In this document: one piece after another, positions 44,968 through 53,994 of the stretch
How positions within the stretch are numbered: position 1 is the stretch's first letter
How the letters are laid out: each line of letters starts with the position of its first letter
From: Terriglobia bacterium
Lineage (GTDB): Bacteria; Acidobacteriota; Terriglobia; UBA7540
Assembly: GCA_035712365.1 (NCBI GenBank)
Contig: DASTAW010000021.1
Span: 62,001 to 126,000 of the forward strand
DNA: 64,000 nucleotides
Direction: 5' to 3'
Notes under the pieces: generated by a model
What the model was told of the DNA's origin: nothing
Seen by the model: the letters and a program-made list of their open reading frames with translations, nothing else
Database searches by the model: none
Translations under genes and position numbers: made by a program

Positions 44968-46017
44968 ATGAGACCGCGATTGATTCTTGCCTTCGTGCTG
45001 TGTCTGGGCAGCGTAACGCTGTGGGCCGGAAGCACGCCTTCGCCGGCGCTGCTGGTGCTTGCCAAGCAGGACCATACCCTCGAAATTGTTGATCCGGCAA
45101 CGCTCAAAGTGGTGGCAAAGGTCCCAGCCGGAAACGACCCTCATGAGGTGGCGGCGTCATCGGATGGGAAACTGGCATACATCTCCAACTACGGCTCCGG
45201 GGCCTTCAACACCATCTCCGTGGCGGACCTCGTGGCCCAGAGGGCGCTGCCGCTCGTCGACCTCGGCCCGCTGCGCGGGCCGCACGGGCTGGACTTTGCC
45301 GGCGGAGAACTTTACTTCACCGCGGAAGTCAACAAGGTCATAGGCCGATTGAACCCAGCCACCCGGAAAATCGACTGGATACTCGGCACGGGGCAGGACC
45401 GCACCCACATGCTTATTGTCTCGAGCGGCCTCACGCGCATCTACACTTCGAATGTCAACTCGGGCACCATCAGCATCATCGAAAAAACCGCCGGAAACTC
45501 AGGCACGCCCCCACCGCCGCCCAGCGCCAGCCGTCGCCCAGGCCCGCCACGCGGCGCGCAGGGATGGGAAGAAACGGTGCTCCACACCGGTCTGGGGACT
45601 GAGGGATTTGATGTTTCTCCCGACGGCCGGGAGCTCTGGTCTGCCGCTGCCGAGGCAGGCACAGTCTCCATCATCAATCTTGCGACAAAAAAGTTGGCAC
45701 AAACTCTGGATGCGCACGTCACGCGCGCAAACCGGCTGAAGTTCACCCCCGATGGTAAATATGTATTCGTCTCGATGTTGGCCAGCAACGGCGGGGATGT
45801 GGCGATCTTTGATGTCGCGACGCGCCGTGAGGTGAAGCGGCTGGGCCTCGGCCGGGGCGCTGGAGGAATATTGATGCAGCCGGACGGTTCGAGGGCCTAC
45901 GTTTCCTGCAGTCCCGATGACTACGTGGCCGTGATCGACCTCAAGACGCTCAAGCAAGTCGGACGCATTAACACGGACCGCGGCCCCGATGGGCTGGCCT
46001 GGGCGGTGAGAAAGTAA
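44968..46017 (+). CDS. Secreted YVTN/YncE-like beta-propeller protein
   Basis: 349 residues from the ATG at 44968; GTGAGGGG is upstream, and an earlier ATG at 44932 lies in the repeat element. A signal peptide (MRPRLILAFVLCLGSVTLWA) precedes seven-bladed propeller repeats with the YVTN-like periodicity: TLEIVDPATLKVVAKVPAGNDP, GKLAYISNYGSG, RIYTSNVNSGTISIIEK, RELWSAAAEAGTVSIINLATK, and YVSCSPDDYVAVIDLKTLKQVG. A Pro/Arg-rich insert (PPPPSASRRPGPPRGAQG) interrupts it at about residues 180-200. A periplasmic or surface binding protein; ligand unknown. Confidence 0.85.
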   Translation: MRPRLILAFVLCLGSVTLWAGSTPSPALLVLAKQDHTLEIVDPATLKVVAKVPAGNDPHEVAASSDGKLAYISNYGSGAFNTISVADLVAQRALPLVDLGPLRGPHGLDFAGGELYFTAEVNKVIGRLNPATRKIDWILGTGQDRTHMLIVSSGLTRIYTSNVNSGTISIIEKTAGNSGTPPPPPSASRRPGPPRGAQGWEETVLHTGLGTEGFDVSPDGRELWSAAAEAGTVSIINLATKKLAQTLDAHVTRANRLKFTPDGKYVFVSMLASNGGDVAIFDVATRREVKRLGLGRGAGGILMQPDGSRAYVSCSPDDYVAVIDLKTLKQVGRINTDRGPDGLAWAVRK

Positions 46018-46118
46018 TAGATCCAGCGACCGCCCACCGACTGTCCGAAGGAGGCGGTAATTCTCGACACGGGACGTAACGCCGCGCGCGCAATATCTGG
46101 CAGGCGCGCTCGCTGGGA

Positions 46119-46763
46119 TTAGATTTCGGCAGCGTATCGCAGTTGCAGAACGCCATTTTCAAACGACTGGCTGTCAATGAGCCGCAGCGAGGTTTGCTGC
46201 CGCAGCGGGCCAAAGAGGGGCGTGCCCGAACCGAGCACCAGAGGCATCACGAATTGCTGCACTTCGCTAAGCAGCCCGGCATCGAGAAATGTCCCTGCCA
46301 CTGATCCGCCACCAACAATCCACAGCGACTTTGATCCCATCTCCTCCAGTCGAACCATCAGCCGCTCCAAGTGGCCCTGCCAGAACAGATGGGCAAATGG
46401 CCCGCTTGTCCGTGTGCGGGAGAGAACGGCGAAGAGTTTTCCCTCGTAGGGGTTCTTCCTCGTCGAGTTCATCAGGAGGCGCTCATAGGTCCGCCTGCCC
46501 ATCACCACGGTGTCGATGGAATCCAGAAAACCATGGAAGCCGTAGTCTACTCCGAAGAAAGGGTTTAGCCAGTCGACATTGCCGAGCCTGTCCGCGATCA
46601 GCCCATCCATGCTGCTGGCCACGTAGTAGCACGCCGGGATTTTGACTGCCCGGGTCTCCTCGGCAAGCACTGGCGGGCCATGGTCGCCAAACCCAGGGAG
46701 CCCCAGATGTGTGATTGACTTATAATCCTCACCTATTGATTTCAATAATGCTCTGCCCCGCAT
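46119..46763 (-). CDS. Dihydrofolate reductase-fold protein (RibD C-terminal type)
   Basis: 214 residues from the ATG at 46763, chosen for GGGAGG just upstream; longer frames exist to 46829. The first ~40 residues are not conserved. The domain starts KIPACYYVASSMDGLIAD and continues VVMGRRTYERL, FAVLSRT, SLWIVGGGSVAGTFLDAGLL and SEVQQFVMPLVLGSG-TPLF. This is the YyaP/YwjB-type 'dihydrofolate reductase family' set, related to the RibD reductase. Uses NADPH to reduce an unidentified substrate in the cytosol. The typical DHFR active-site Asp is not clear, so folate reduction is unlikely. Confidence 0.85.
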   Translation of the reverse strand: MRGRALLKSIGEDYKSITHLGLPGFGDHGPPVLAEETRAVKIPACYYVASSMDGLIADRLGNVDWLNPFFGVDYGFHGFLDSIDTVVMGRRTYERLLMNSTRKNPYEGKLFAVLSRTRTSGPFAHLFWQGHLERLMVRLEEMGSKSLWIVGGGSVAGTFLDAGLLSEVQQFVMPLVLGSGTPLFGPLRQQTSLRLIDSQSFENGVLQLRYAAEI

Positions 46764-47328
46764 CGCGCCTCCCTGCAAGTTCATAACCTGGGTCTGACAA
46801 CCCCGCTGAGGTGCGTCTGCCGAGTTCATCCGATGGGGTTGTGTTGAGCGGATGTTACCCGGCCTGGAACGTTTAGCTGGCCCGTATGCCCCGGTTCCTT
46901 AGGGGACCATCGTGTCCGTCAAAACCCTCAAGGCTCGGTCCAAAAACATCCTGTGTTTCGTTGTGGGGTCGTCTGGGCGCCGTTCAGTATCAGGACTAGA
47001 GTTGGCGTGTGCAATTGCTGAACTGGCATTCAGCCTGGAAGGGTCGCATCGATGAGCCGCAAACTGCGTCCCCAAGGTTTCCCCCGCCATGTGATTTCCG
47101 CACAGCTACATTCGTAATATGCTATGGGTCAACTTGAGGCAGTGCAATCGGCTGTTTCCCTGCCAGAGCGTAAGAAATCGCCTTACCACACTCAGGAAAG
47201 TTCCCCGGAGATATAGTCGGCGAATTGCAGAGGTCTACTTATCCCGCTGACGCGAATGTGAAATGTCCTGAGCCTACTGAATGAAATACCGGCGCCTTGC
47301 GCCTGGAAAGCTTTGAAGCGGCAGGTTA
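46764..47328. other. Intergenic region, nothing recognised
   Basis: About 565 bases between the DHFR-like gene start and the cimA stop. No credible coding frame, tRNA or terminator is visible. Confidence 0.4.
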
Positions 47329-48954
47329 TTAATGGTGTGGCACCGGCTCGTGCGGCGCGGGGCGTCTGGCCTCGCTTCCCTTCCCATGCCGGCCATACTC
47401 CTTTTTCAGCTTGTAGGTGATGCTGTCCACCAGCGCTTGCCAACTGGCCTCGATCAGGTTTTCTGAGACGCCCACCGTTCCCCAGCTTTCCTGTCCGTCG
47501 CTCGACTCGATCAGAACCCGGACCTTGGCCTCGGTCCCGCCTTCCGAATTCAGCACGCGCACTTTGAAATCGGTCAGACGAACATCCCGGATGCAGGGGA
47601 AAAATGTGGTCAGGGATTTTCTCAGCGCCATGTCCAGTGCGTTGACCGGACCCGAACCTTCGGCAGCCGTATGCTCTTCCGCGCCGTCCACCCGCAGTTT
47701 GATCACGGCCTCGGACTGGGGCTCCGCCGTCCCCTTCTTTTCCGTTATGACGCGGAAGCCATCCAGCTCAAAAAGGTCTTTCGTTTCGTGTACCAGCCTG
47801 TCAAACAGCACTTCGAACGAGGCCTCGGCGCCCTCGAACTGATAGCCGTAGTGCTCCATCTCTTTGAGTTTGTCCACCACGACTTTGGCGGCGGCACTGG
47901 ACTTATCGATATTCAGTCCCCGCTCGGCGGCCTTGTAGAGAATGTTGCTCTTCCCGGACAGTTCTGACACCAGCACCCGGCGGGCGTTCCCCACCAGCGC
48001 CGGATCGATGTGTTCATAAGCGGAAGCTTCCTTCATCACCGCGCTCACGTGGATTCCGCCCTTGTGGGCAAACGCGCTCTTGCCGACGTACGCCTGCTCC
48101 GTGCGGGGCAGCAGGTTGGCCAGCTCGCTGACGTAATGGGAGACCTCTGTCAGCCGGCTCAGATTCTCCTTGCCAATCGAATTCATGCCCAGTTTCAGCT
48201 CGATGTTGGCGATGACGGAACAGAGGTTGGCGTTTCCGCAACGCTCACCATAGCCATTAATGGTTCCCTGCACCTGCATTGCGCCCGCCTGCACCGCCAC
48301 AATCGAGTTGGCAACCGCCATTTCGCTGTCATTGTGCGTGTGAATGCCGAGCGGCGTCTTGACGTGCCCGGAGGCCCGCGCGAAGCGATCACGGATGTCA
48401 GAACTCAGCGTGCCGCCGTTGGTGTCGCACAGCACGATCGTGTCTGCGCCCGCCTGTTCGGCCGCCTTCAACGTAGCCAGCGCGTATTCCGAGTCGGCCT
48501 TGAACCCGTCGAAAAAGTGCTCGGCGTCGTAAATCACTTCCTTGCCGCATGATTTCAGGAAGGCCACTGACTCGCGAATCAAATCGAGGTTCTCCTTCAG
48601 AGTGATTTCCAGCGCGGTCCTTACGTGCAGGTCCCAGCTCTTCCCGAAAATCGTCACCACCGGCGTGCTCGCTTCCACCAGTGCGTGCAGGTTCGGGTCC
48701 TGGTGTGCCTGGTGGCGCGGGTGGCGCGTGCTGCCGAAGGCAGCCATTTTGGCGTGCCGTAACGTCAATTCCTTTGCGCGGCGGAAGAGTTCCAGGTCTT
48801 TGTGGTTTGAGCCCGGCCAGCCGCCTTCGATATAATCCGCGCCCAGCCCGTCGAGCTTCTGGACGATGTGAAGCTTGTCTTCCAGCGAAAAGGAAATATT
48901 TTCGCCCTGCGAACCGTCTCGGAGCGTCGTATCGTAGATCTCAATTTTTCTCAT
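47329..48954 (-). CDS. cimA: Citramalate synthase
   Basis: 541 residues. Condenses pyruvate and acetyl-CoA to (R)-citramalate, giving a threonine-independent route to 2-oxobutanoate and isoleucine. The DRE-TIM barrel starts [18 protein letters not shown] with the catalytic D-R-E/metal site; [26 protein letters not shown] (metal His pair) and [13 protein letters not shown] follow. The C-terminal LeuA-dimer/allosteric domain (about 400-530) carries [23 protein letters not shown] in outline. Length and the GGWPGSN element match CimA (DUF/TIGR 'citramalate synthase') rather than 2-isopropylmalate or homocitrate synthase. No strong ribosome binding site upstream. Regulation by isoleucine through the C-terminal domain is expected from the family. 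Confidence 0.92.
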   Translation of the reverse strand: MRKIEIYDTTLRDGSQGENISFSLEDKLHIVQKLDGLGADYIEGGWPGSNHKDLELFRRAKELTLRHAKMAAFGSTRHPRHQAHQDPNLHALVEASTPVVTIFGKSWDLHVRTALEITLKENLDLIRESVAFLKSCGKEVIYDAEHFFDGFKADSEYALATLKAAEQAGADTIVLCDTNGGTLSSDIRDRFARASGHVKTPLGIHTHNDSEMAVANSIVAVQAGAMQVQGTINGYGERCGNANLCSVIANIELKLGMNSIGKENLSRLTEVSHYVSELANLLPRTEQAYVGKSAFAHKGGIHVSAVMKEASAYEHIDPALVGNARRVLVSELSGKSNILYKAAERGLNIDKSSAAAKVVVDKLKEMEHYGYQFEGAEASFEVLFDRLVHETKDLFELDGFRVITEKKGTAEPQSEAVIKLRVDGAEEHTAAEGSGPVNALDMALRKSLTTFFPCIRDVRLTDFKVRVLNSEGGTEAKVRVLIESSDGQESWGTVGVSENLIEASWQALVDSITYKLKKEYGRHGKGSEARRPAPHEPVPHH

Positions 48955-49245
48955 CGGCTTACAAACGCCCGTAAAATACGGAGGAAACGAGGTTGAACGG
49001 TCCCCCGATAGAAGTCAATTCTACCTTAAAAACCGCCCGCGGGCGAACCCGCGCACGCGTGACAGCGTCCGCCGTGATCTGTTCGATGCGGCAGAGCAGG
49101 CTGCGGCAGAGCCTCTATCAGCGTGGACATTGGTCCGCCCCTGAACATGGGGACGGCCCGGCCCGCCGAAACGGCATCAGCTTCACGTCCTGGTCTGCAC
49201 CCTCGCAAGACTTGACTGCTGACACAGGCAGGGTTCCCAGACGCC
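48955..49245. other. Intergenic region, cimA / mscL
   Basis: About 290 bases between the cimA start and the mscL stop on the same strand. Nothing recognised; presumably contains the cimA promoter. Confidence 0.4.
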
Positions 49246-49689
49246 TTAAGCTGCACTGAGCTGCGAGGTGCAGTGTGGGCAGCGTGTAGCCGTCAGCGGA
49301 ATGCTCATCTTGCAATAGCCGCAATCCTTCGTGGTGGGGGCTGCCGGCGCCGCGGCGGGTTTTGGCATCAATCGGTTAACCCACTTGATGAGCACGAAAA
49401 CGGCAAAGGCGACGATGATAAACTCGATCACTGTATTGATGAAGGTCCCGTAGGCAATAGTGGCTACCCCGGCCTTCTTGGCATCCGCCACCGTAGCGAA
49501 TTGCTGGGTGGACAGGGTAACAAAGAAGTTCGAGAAATCGATATTGCCCAGCAGCTTGCCGATGGGAGGCATAAGAATATCATTCACCAGCGAGGTGACG
49601 ACCCTGCCAAACGCAACCCCGATGATGATTCCCACGGCCATATCCAACACGTTGCCCCGCATTACGAAAGCCTTGAACTCTTTCCACAT
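49246..49689 (-). CDS. mscL: MscL mechanosensitive channel with C-terminal zinc ribbon
   Basis: 147 residues. The channel part (1-105) is standard: MWKEFKAFVMRGNVLDMAVG amphipathic start and TM1 pore helix, periplasmic loop, then FINTVIEFIIVAFAVFVLIKWVNRL as TM2. Instead of the usual short cytosolic helix bundle, a Pro/Ala linker (PKPAAAPAAPTTKD) leads to a four-cysteine ribbon with C123-x2-C126 and C137-x2-C140 (CGYCKMSIPLTATRCPHC). It opens at near-lytic membrane tension to release solutes. The ribbon may bind zinc and alter gating or partner binding. GGAGGAATCCC is upstream of the ATG. Confidence 0.93.
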   Translation of the reverse strand: MWKEFKAFVMRGNVLDMAVGIIIGVAFGRVVTSLVNDILMPPIGKLLGNIDFSNFFVTLSTQQFATVADAKKAGVATIAYGTFINTVIEFIIVAFAVFVLIKWVNRLMPKPAAAPAAPTTKDCGYCKMSIPLTATRCPHCTSQLSAA

Positions 49690-49986
49690 GGGATTCCTCC
49701 ATTGAGATTTGAGATCGCACTACTCCCTGCCGTACCGGGGCGCCGGCCCCCCGACGCTCCAATACTCGGCCAATTCTTCTGATTTCGGTAACCGATGCAC
49801 AAGGGTATGAAAAGCTATAACCCAATCCGGTTGCGAAGGCAATGGTATTTTTCTTGCGGTCTGCAGCGGGGGTTGTGAGCTACGTGTCCACGCCCCTCCG
49901 TGCGCAGAAAGTCTATCTGCTGAGCTTCCATGAGGCGCCGTATCGAGCGGACCTCGGCCCGTGCTGGAACGATTGTCACGTTCCAG
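49690..49986. other. Intergenic region upstream of mscL
   Basis: 297 bases between the mscL start and the stop of the enolase-superfamily gene. Nothing recognised. Confidence 0.4.
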
Positions 49987-51126
49987 TCAATCGAGAAAAG
50001 AATTCAGGCCGGTGAACTCCTCCAGGGCCTCGAGGTCGATTGCGATTCCGAGCCCAGGCTTTTCCGGGATGGTAAGCATACCGTCCGTGTCGAGTTTCCA
50101 GGGATGGTCAACAATCCCGTCGATGAAGGGAGATCCGGTAAGGTACTCCACGAGGTCAGTGTTGTGGAATGCCGAGGCCAGTTGCAGATCAGCGGCAAGA
50201 CCTACGGCCGTGTTCCACCCGTGCGGGACCATCCGCGCGCCGTGTTCCTCCGCCATCCAGCCGATGCGGCGGGACTCGCTCAACCCGCCCACCTTGGTGG
50301 CGTCCGGCTGGACAATATCGAATGCGCCCGCCTGCAGCCAAGGCTGGAAAGATTGCCGCCGCGTCAGCACTTCGCCGCCAGCAATGGGCACACGAGACTG
50401 GCGGCGCAGCGCCACATAATCATCAAGGGCATCCGGCGGCAAAGGCTCCTCAAACCAGGCAACCTCATATTCGGCCAGCATCTCAGCGGTCCTCAAGGCC
50501 CACTTGAAATCGCGCGGCCAGAAGGCGTCGCTGGCGCCGGCATCGACCATCAGAAGGCAGTCGTGGCCGATCGCTTCTCGCGCTGCCCGGACGATGGCTT
50601 CGTCCCTTGCCGCGTCGTGCCGCCCAAAGGGTCCCCAGCCGATCTTGAAGGCGCGAAACCCCTGCTCCTTGAGAGGGAGCAACTCTCCGGCCATGCGGTC
50701 CGGCTCCTGCATCAGGAGCGAAGCGTAAGGCCGGACGCGATCGCGGTAACGGCCTCCCAGGAGGCGTCCGACCGGCTGTCCCGTGGCCTGCCCAAGAATG
50801 TCCCAAAGCGCGATGTCGATGCCGCTGATGGTGTGCGTGATCGAGCCGCCACGCCCCAGCCAAAAGGTGTTCTGGTGCAGCATCTCGCTCACTCGCTCGG
50901 GTTCCAGCGCATTTTGGCCCTGGTAAAGCGGGCGCAGCACCGCCAACGCGCCGCGAACGAGATCGTCATTGGTGAAGGCGCTCCCCCAGCCTGTAACACC
51001 GTCGTCCGTCAGGACCGCAATCAAGGTGTGGATGCAATCCTGCGGCTGCGGCTCATTTGTCCATCCGCCTTTGGGTGTTCGGCCTCGCAGCCCGGCTGCC
51101 CGAATTTCGCGGATCTTGATGCTCAC
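49987..51126 (-). CDS. Enolase-superfamily (mandelate racemase subgroup) dehydratase/epimerase
   Basis: 379 residues with the two-domain enolase fold. The barrel carries metal ligands D195 (MVDAGASD), E226 or E227 (WFEEPL) and E252 (GGEVL), and H302 (VPHGWN) with D270/D275 (DIVQPDATKVGG) as the general acid/base dyad. K161 is in the beta-2 base position, but the second Lys of the usual K-x-K is a Gly (KIG). It probably dehydrates or epimerises a sugar acid or similar carboxylate; the substrate is unknown. GGAGGAGACCTT precedes the GTG start. It is a single gene downstream of a convergent/divergent spacer with the tRNA-Leu region. Confidence 0.87.
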   Translation of the reverse strand: MSIKIREIRAAGLRGRTPKGGWTNEPQPQDCIHTLIAVLTDDGVTGWGSAFTNDDLVRGALAVLRPLYQGQNALEPERVSEMLHQNTFWLGRGGSITHTISGIDIALWDILGQATGQPVGRLLGGRYRDRVRPYASLLMQEPDRMAGELLPLKEQGFRAFKIGWGPFGRHDAARDEAIVRAAREAIGHDCLLMVDAGASDAFWPRDFKWALRTAEMLAEYEVAWFEEPLPPDALDDYVALRRQSRVPIAGGEVLTRRQSFQPWLQAGAFDIVQPDATKVGGLSESRRIGWMAEEHGARMVPHGWNTAVGLAADLQLASAFHNTDLVEYLTGSPFIDGIVDHPWKLDTDGMLTIPEKPGLGIAIDLEALEEFTGLNSFLD

Positions 51127-51451
51127 AAGGTCTCCTCCGTTCGAAACGGCTTAGGACCGGATAGCACAGTTTTGCCCACAGGGACAGCAAATTCAAGCTG
51201 TTTGTCCAAAAGATACAAGGCCAAAGCCTGGCCTGAAGGCTTCGAAGCAGGGGAGCGCATTTTCTGGGATGTGTCAGTCCAGAAAAAATGAGGCCGCGGG
51301 CGCCTCGCCCAACGAGCGCGTAGGCCGCAGAACGAGATCCATGCTCGCAGTCTGGACGCGACTGAGGAGGAGGCCTTTGGCCGCTCGCGGAAGGGAATCC
51401 CCCTTGGTTGACCGTCCGCATACGGCCTGCCATAATCACTTACTTGCCTTC
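51127..51451. other. Intergenic region upstream of tRNA-Leu
   Basis: About 325 bases with only the tRNA promoter at 51408-51436 recognised. Confidence 0.5.
51408..51436 (+). promoter_or_regulatory. Promoter of tRNA-Leu
   Basis: TTGACC (51408-51413) and CATAAT (51431-51436) have the ideal 17-base spacing. The predicted start is about 8 bases upstream of the mature tRNA 5' end at 51452. Confidence 0.8.
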
Positions 51452-51539
51452 GCTGGAGTGGCGGAACTGGCAGACGCACCAGACTCAAAATCTGGCGCTC
51501 CAAAAGAGCGTGAGGGTTCGACTCCCTCCTCCAGCACCA
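51452..51539 (+). tRNA. tRNA-Leu (anticodon CAA)
   Basis: An 88-base class II tRNA: acceptor GCTGGAG / CTCCAGC with discriminator A and encoded CCA. The D-arm is GCGGAACTGGCAGACGC. The anticodon stem CCAGA/TCTGG has loop CTCAAAA (anticodon CAA). A long variable arm (CGCTCCAAAAGAGCG) and T-arm GAGGG-TTCGACT-CCCTC complete it. Reads UUG codons. Confidence 0.96.
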
Positions 51540-51678
51540 TTGCTTTCCAACTGCTTGTCTGATTTTTGATGGGGATATTCTTGCGCGCTCGGCCTGTCTG
51601 CTCGCACTCGGACACAAAGCCATCTTCAGGTGGAACAGGCACAAGAGCAGGAAAAAACCAGAGCTGCCGCGGCCGTTC

Positions 51679-52155
51679 TCAGCGGTCCGCGCGAAATCGA
51701 ATCTTGGCGAGCAAAGCCTGCGGCCTGATCGGCTTCGCAATGATCTCGAACTCATGGCCGCGATTTCGGGCTTCGCCGAGAAGGTCTGAAGTCTCGGTCT
51801 GGCCGGAGAATAAGATGACGCGGCACTCGGGGAGGTCCCGCCGGATTCTGATGCCAAGCTCCACGCCATTAATGCCCGGCATGACAACGTCGCTGATCAC
51901 GATGTCCGGCAGGAAACTTCGCGCGGAAGCAAGCGCAGAATCGCCGGTGGCGGCAGCCACTGCTTTATATCCCTCGCCGGTCAGGATCTCGACAAGCGTA
52001 TCGGCGATTGTGAGTTCGTCGTCCACAATCAGGACCTTGAGTTTCTCCGGCCCGCCGCTTGAATTCCGGGACTGATCGTCCTCAGTTGGAAATCCCGCGG
52101 ACAGTTTACCTGGCTCAATGCACCAGACTTCAGAATCAAGATGGCTTTGTAACAC
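51679..52155 (-). CDS. Single-domain response regulator overlapping the histidine kinase gene
   Basis: 158 residues from the GTG at 52155, which has GGGGAGG four bases upstream inside the kinase gene; the frames overlap by 20 bases. A short linker (1-38) precedes an intact receiver: VLIVDDELT, phosphoacceptor D89 (ISDVVMPG), S117 (LFSGQ) and K141 (IIAKPI). No output domain. It is the likely phosphorylation target of the CHASE8 kinase encoded directly upstream, forming a YfiR-kinase-receiver operon. Confidence 0.9.
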   Translation of the reverse strand: MLQSHLDSEVWCIEPGKLSAGFPTEDDQSRNSSGGPEKLKVLIVDDELTIADTLVEILTGEGYKAVAAATGDSALASARSFLPDIVISDVVMPGINGVELGIRIRRDLPECRVILFSGQTETSDLLGEARNRGHEFEIIAKPIRPQALLAKIRFRADR

Positions 52156-53992
52156 TGGGCCTCCCCTCCGTCCTGCCCTGGCTATTTTCCGCCCGCTGCG
52201 CCTCCTGCGCAATTTCGCGGGGAAAGAATATTGCAAAGGCAGTCCCGCTCCGGCCGGAATCGACTGTGCTTCGCACTCGTATGGTTCCATGGTGCTTCTG
52301 TACGAGGTTTTGCGTCAGCCACAGACCCAGGCCGATCCCCACGTCTTTCTTCGTAGTGTAGAACGGTTCAAAGATGTTCCGCATTTGTTCACGAGTAATA
52401 CCGGAACCGCTATCGGCTATTATAACACGGACCCCCTGGCGCCGGCTGCCGCCCCACTCCAGCGCACGGGTAACCTTCAGGCCCAGGCGGCCCCGCGGAC
52501 CCAGGGCGTCGATTGCGTTGGTCACCAGATTTGCCAGTATCTGCCGAATTTCGCCAGGATAGCCCGAAACTTCCGTGGCTTCCGAAAATATTTTTTGAAC
52601 GTGGACTTGCTTAAATTGCAGCTTCCGGTCATACAGCGCCAGGACGCCGCTTGCGAGCTCAGCGATATTTACCTTCACAGGGGCCGCCGCATCACGGTAG
52701 AAGCCCAGCGTATGCCGGGTGATCTCGGCGATACGGTCCAGTTCCTGTTCCGCAACCGACAAATACTTCTCGCCTTCCGAGGGTTTTTTCTTCGCCAGAT
52801 ACAGCAGATTCGCGAGGGCCTCCAGCGGATTGTTGATCTCATGGGCGATGCTGGCCGCCAGGCGTCCGGTTGCCGCAAGTTTCTCGCTTTTTCGCAACGC
52901 TTCCTGAGCGCGGCGCTGTTCCGTGATGTCCGTATTGGTTCCAAACCAGCGCACAACGTTTCCGAGGTGGTCACGCACGGGAACGCTGATGGTCAGAAAT
53001 TCGCGATAGGTCCCTTCCCGGCCGCGAATTGGGAAAACCATCTCGAAACGCTTCCCGGTGTCAATTGACGCGCGCCACCTTGCCTGGACTTCCGGAAGCA
53101 CCTTGGGATCGTGGACCGACTGCCATCCCCAACCCAGCACATCCTCAGGCGTTGTTCCCGTGTAATCGTACCATCGCTCGTTATACCAGAGGGTCCCACC
53201 GTCCGCGTCCGCCATCCAGGCCAATTGCGGGACCGAATTGGCAAGGGTCCGAAATTGCTCCTCACGCTCCTGGAGGGCGGTATCACGTTTTTGAATCTCC
53301 GACAGCATGGCGTTGAAAGATTCGACCAGAATGGAGATTTCATCGCTATTAGGAGAGGGCTCCGCCCGGACAGCATAGTTCCGGTCGCGAGACACCAAGC
53401 GGGCAGTTTCAGCCAGCCTGACAATCGGTTCGGATATCACCCGGCGCGACATCCGCGACACTATGAGGGCCGCAATCAAAGATGCGACCAGCATGAGAGC
53501 AAGTATCACCAGGTAACTCGCGAAGCGCGCCGTGAGTTCCTGGGTGTCAAACTGGATATAGATCGTACCCACTGTTTTGTGCTCGAAGACAATGTCATGC
53601 ACCGCCTCGAAAGGACTGTCGAGCAGCCAGCGGTTGCGTATTTGCGAGGGAAAAATCAACGGAGGCGGGCGCTTGTTCAGACTCTGGTTGCGCCAATAGC
53701 CGGCAAAGAACTTTCCCGAGGGCGTGTAAACCCCCGCAAACTGGATGTGGGGCGCGGCCTGCAAGGCGGCCAGAGTGCTTTCGGCGGCCTTCGGGTCGTT
53801 GAAAACAAGTGGCGTGACACAATTCGATCCGACGATTGCAGCTTGAACGTTCAGGCGTTGAAGCATGTCCCTTTTCGCAATGCTGAAGTCGAAGGCGAAA
53901 AATGCCACGGATGCGCACACGACCGCCGTGGCGCTCGCCAGCACGGTGAGCAGGGTGAGCTTTCGCGAAATGGAATTCCACATTCGAAACAC
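52136..53992 (-). CDS. Membrane histidine kinase with CHASE8-HAMP-PAS sensor
   Basis: 618 residues. A GTG start at 53992 has GGGGAG overlapping the yfiR stop. TM1 (about 12-34) and TM2 (159-179) flank a periplasmic CHASE8-like domain (IVGSNCVTPLVFNDPKAAESTL, AGVYTPSGKFFAGY). HAMP follows (180-232), then a PAS with PAC (about 245-358; NERWYDYTGTTPEDVLGWGW, VVRWFGTNTDITEQ). The kinase core has H384 (SIAHEINNPLEALANLL), N-box NLVTNAIDAL, DSGSGI and GLGLWL. Autophosphorylates and passes phosphate, most likely to the receiver at 51679-52155. CHASE8 is the sensor type found in YfiN, whose inhibitor YfiR is encoded just upstream here. Confidence 0.93.
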   Translation of the reverse strand: MFRMWNSISRKLTLLTVLASATAVVCASVAFFAFDFSIAKRDMLQRLNVQAAIVGSNCVTPLVFNDPKAAESTLAALQAAPHIQFAGVYTPSGKFFAGYWRNQSLNKRPPPLIFPSQIRNRWLLDSPFEAVHDIVFEHKTVGTIYIQFDTQELTARFASYLVILALMLVASLIAALIVSRMSRRVISEPIVRLAETARLVSRDRNYAVRAEPSPNSDEISILVESFNAMLSEIQKRDTALQEREEQFRTLANSVPQLAWMADADGGTLWYNERWYDYTGTTPEDVLGWGWQSVHDPKVLPEVQARWRASIDTGKRFEMVFPIRGREGTYREFLTISVPVRDHLGNVVRWFGTNTDITEQRRAQEALRKSEKLAATGRLAASIAHEINNPLEALANLLYLAKKKPSEGEKYLSVAEQELDRIAEITRHTLGFYRDAAAPVKVNIAELASGVLALYDRKLQFKQVHVQKIFSEATEVSGYPGEIRQILANLVTNAIDALGPRGRLGLKVTRALEWGGSRRQGVRVIIADSGSGITREQMRNIFEPFYTTKKDVGIGLGLWLTQNLVQKHHGTIRVRSTVDSGRSGTAFAIFFPREIAQEAQRAENSQGRTEGRPSVTKPS

Positions 53993-53994
53993 TG

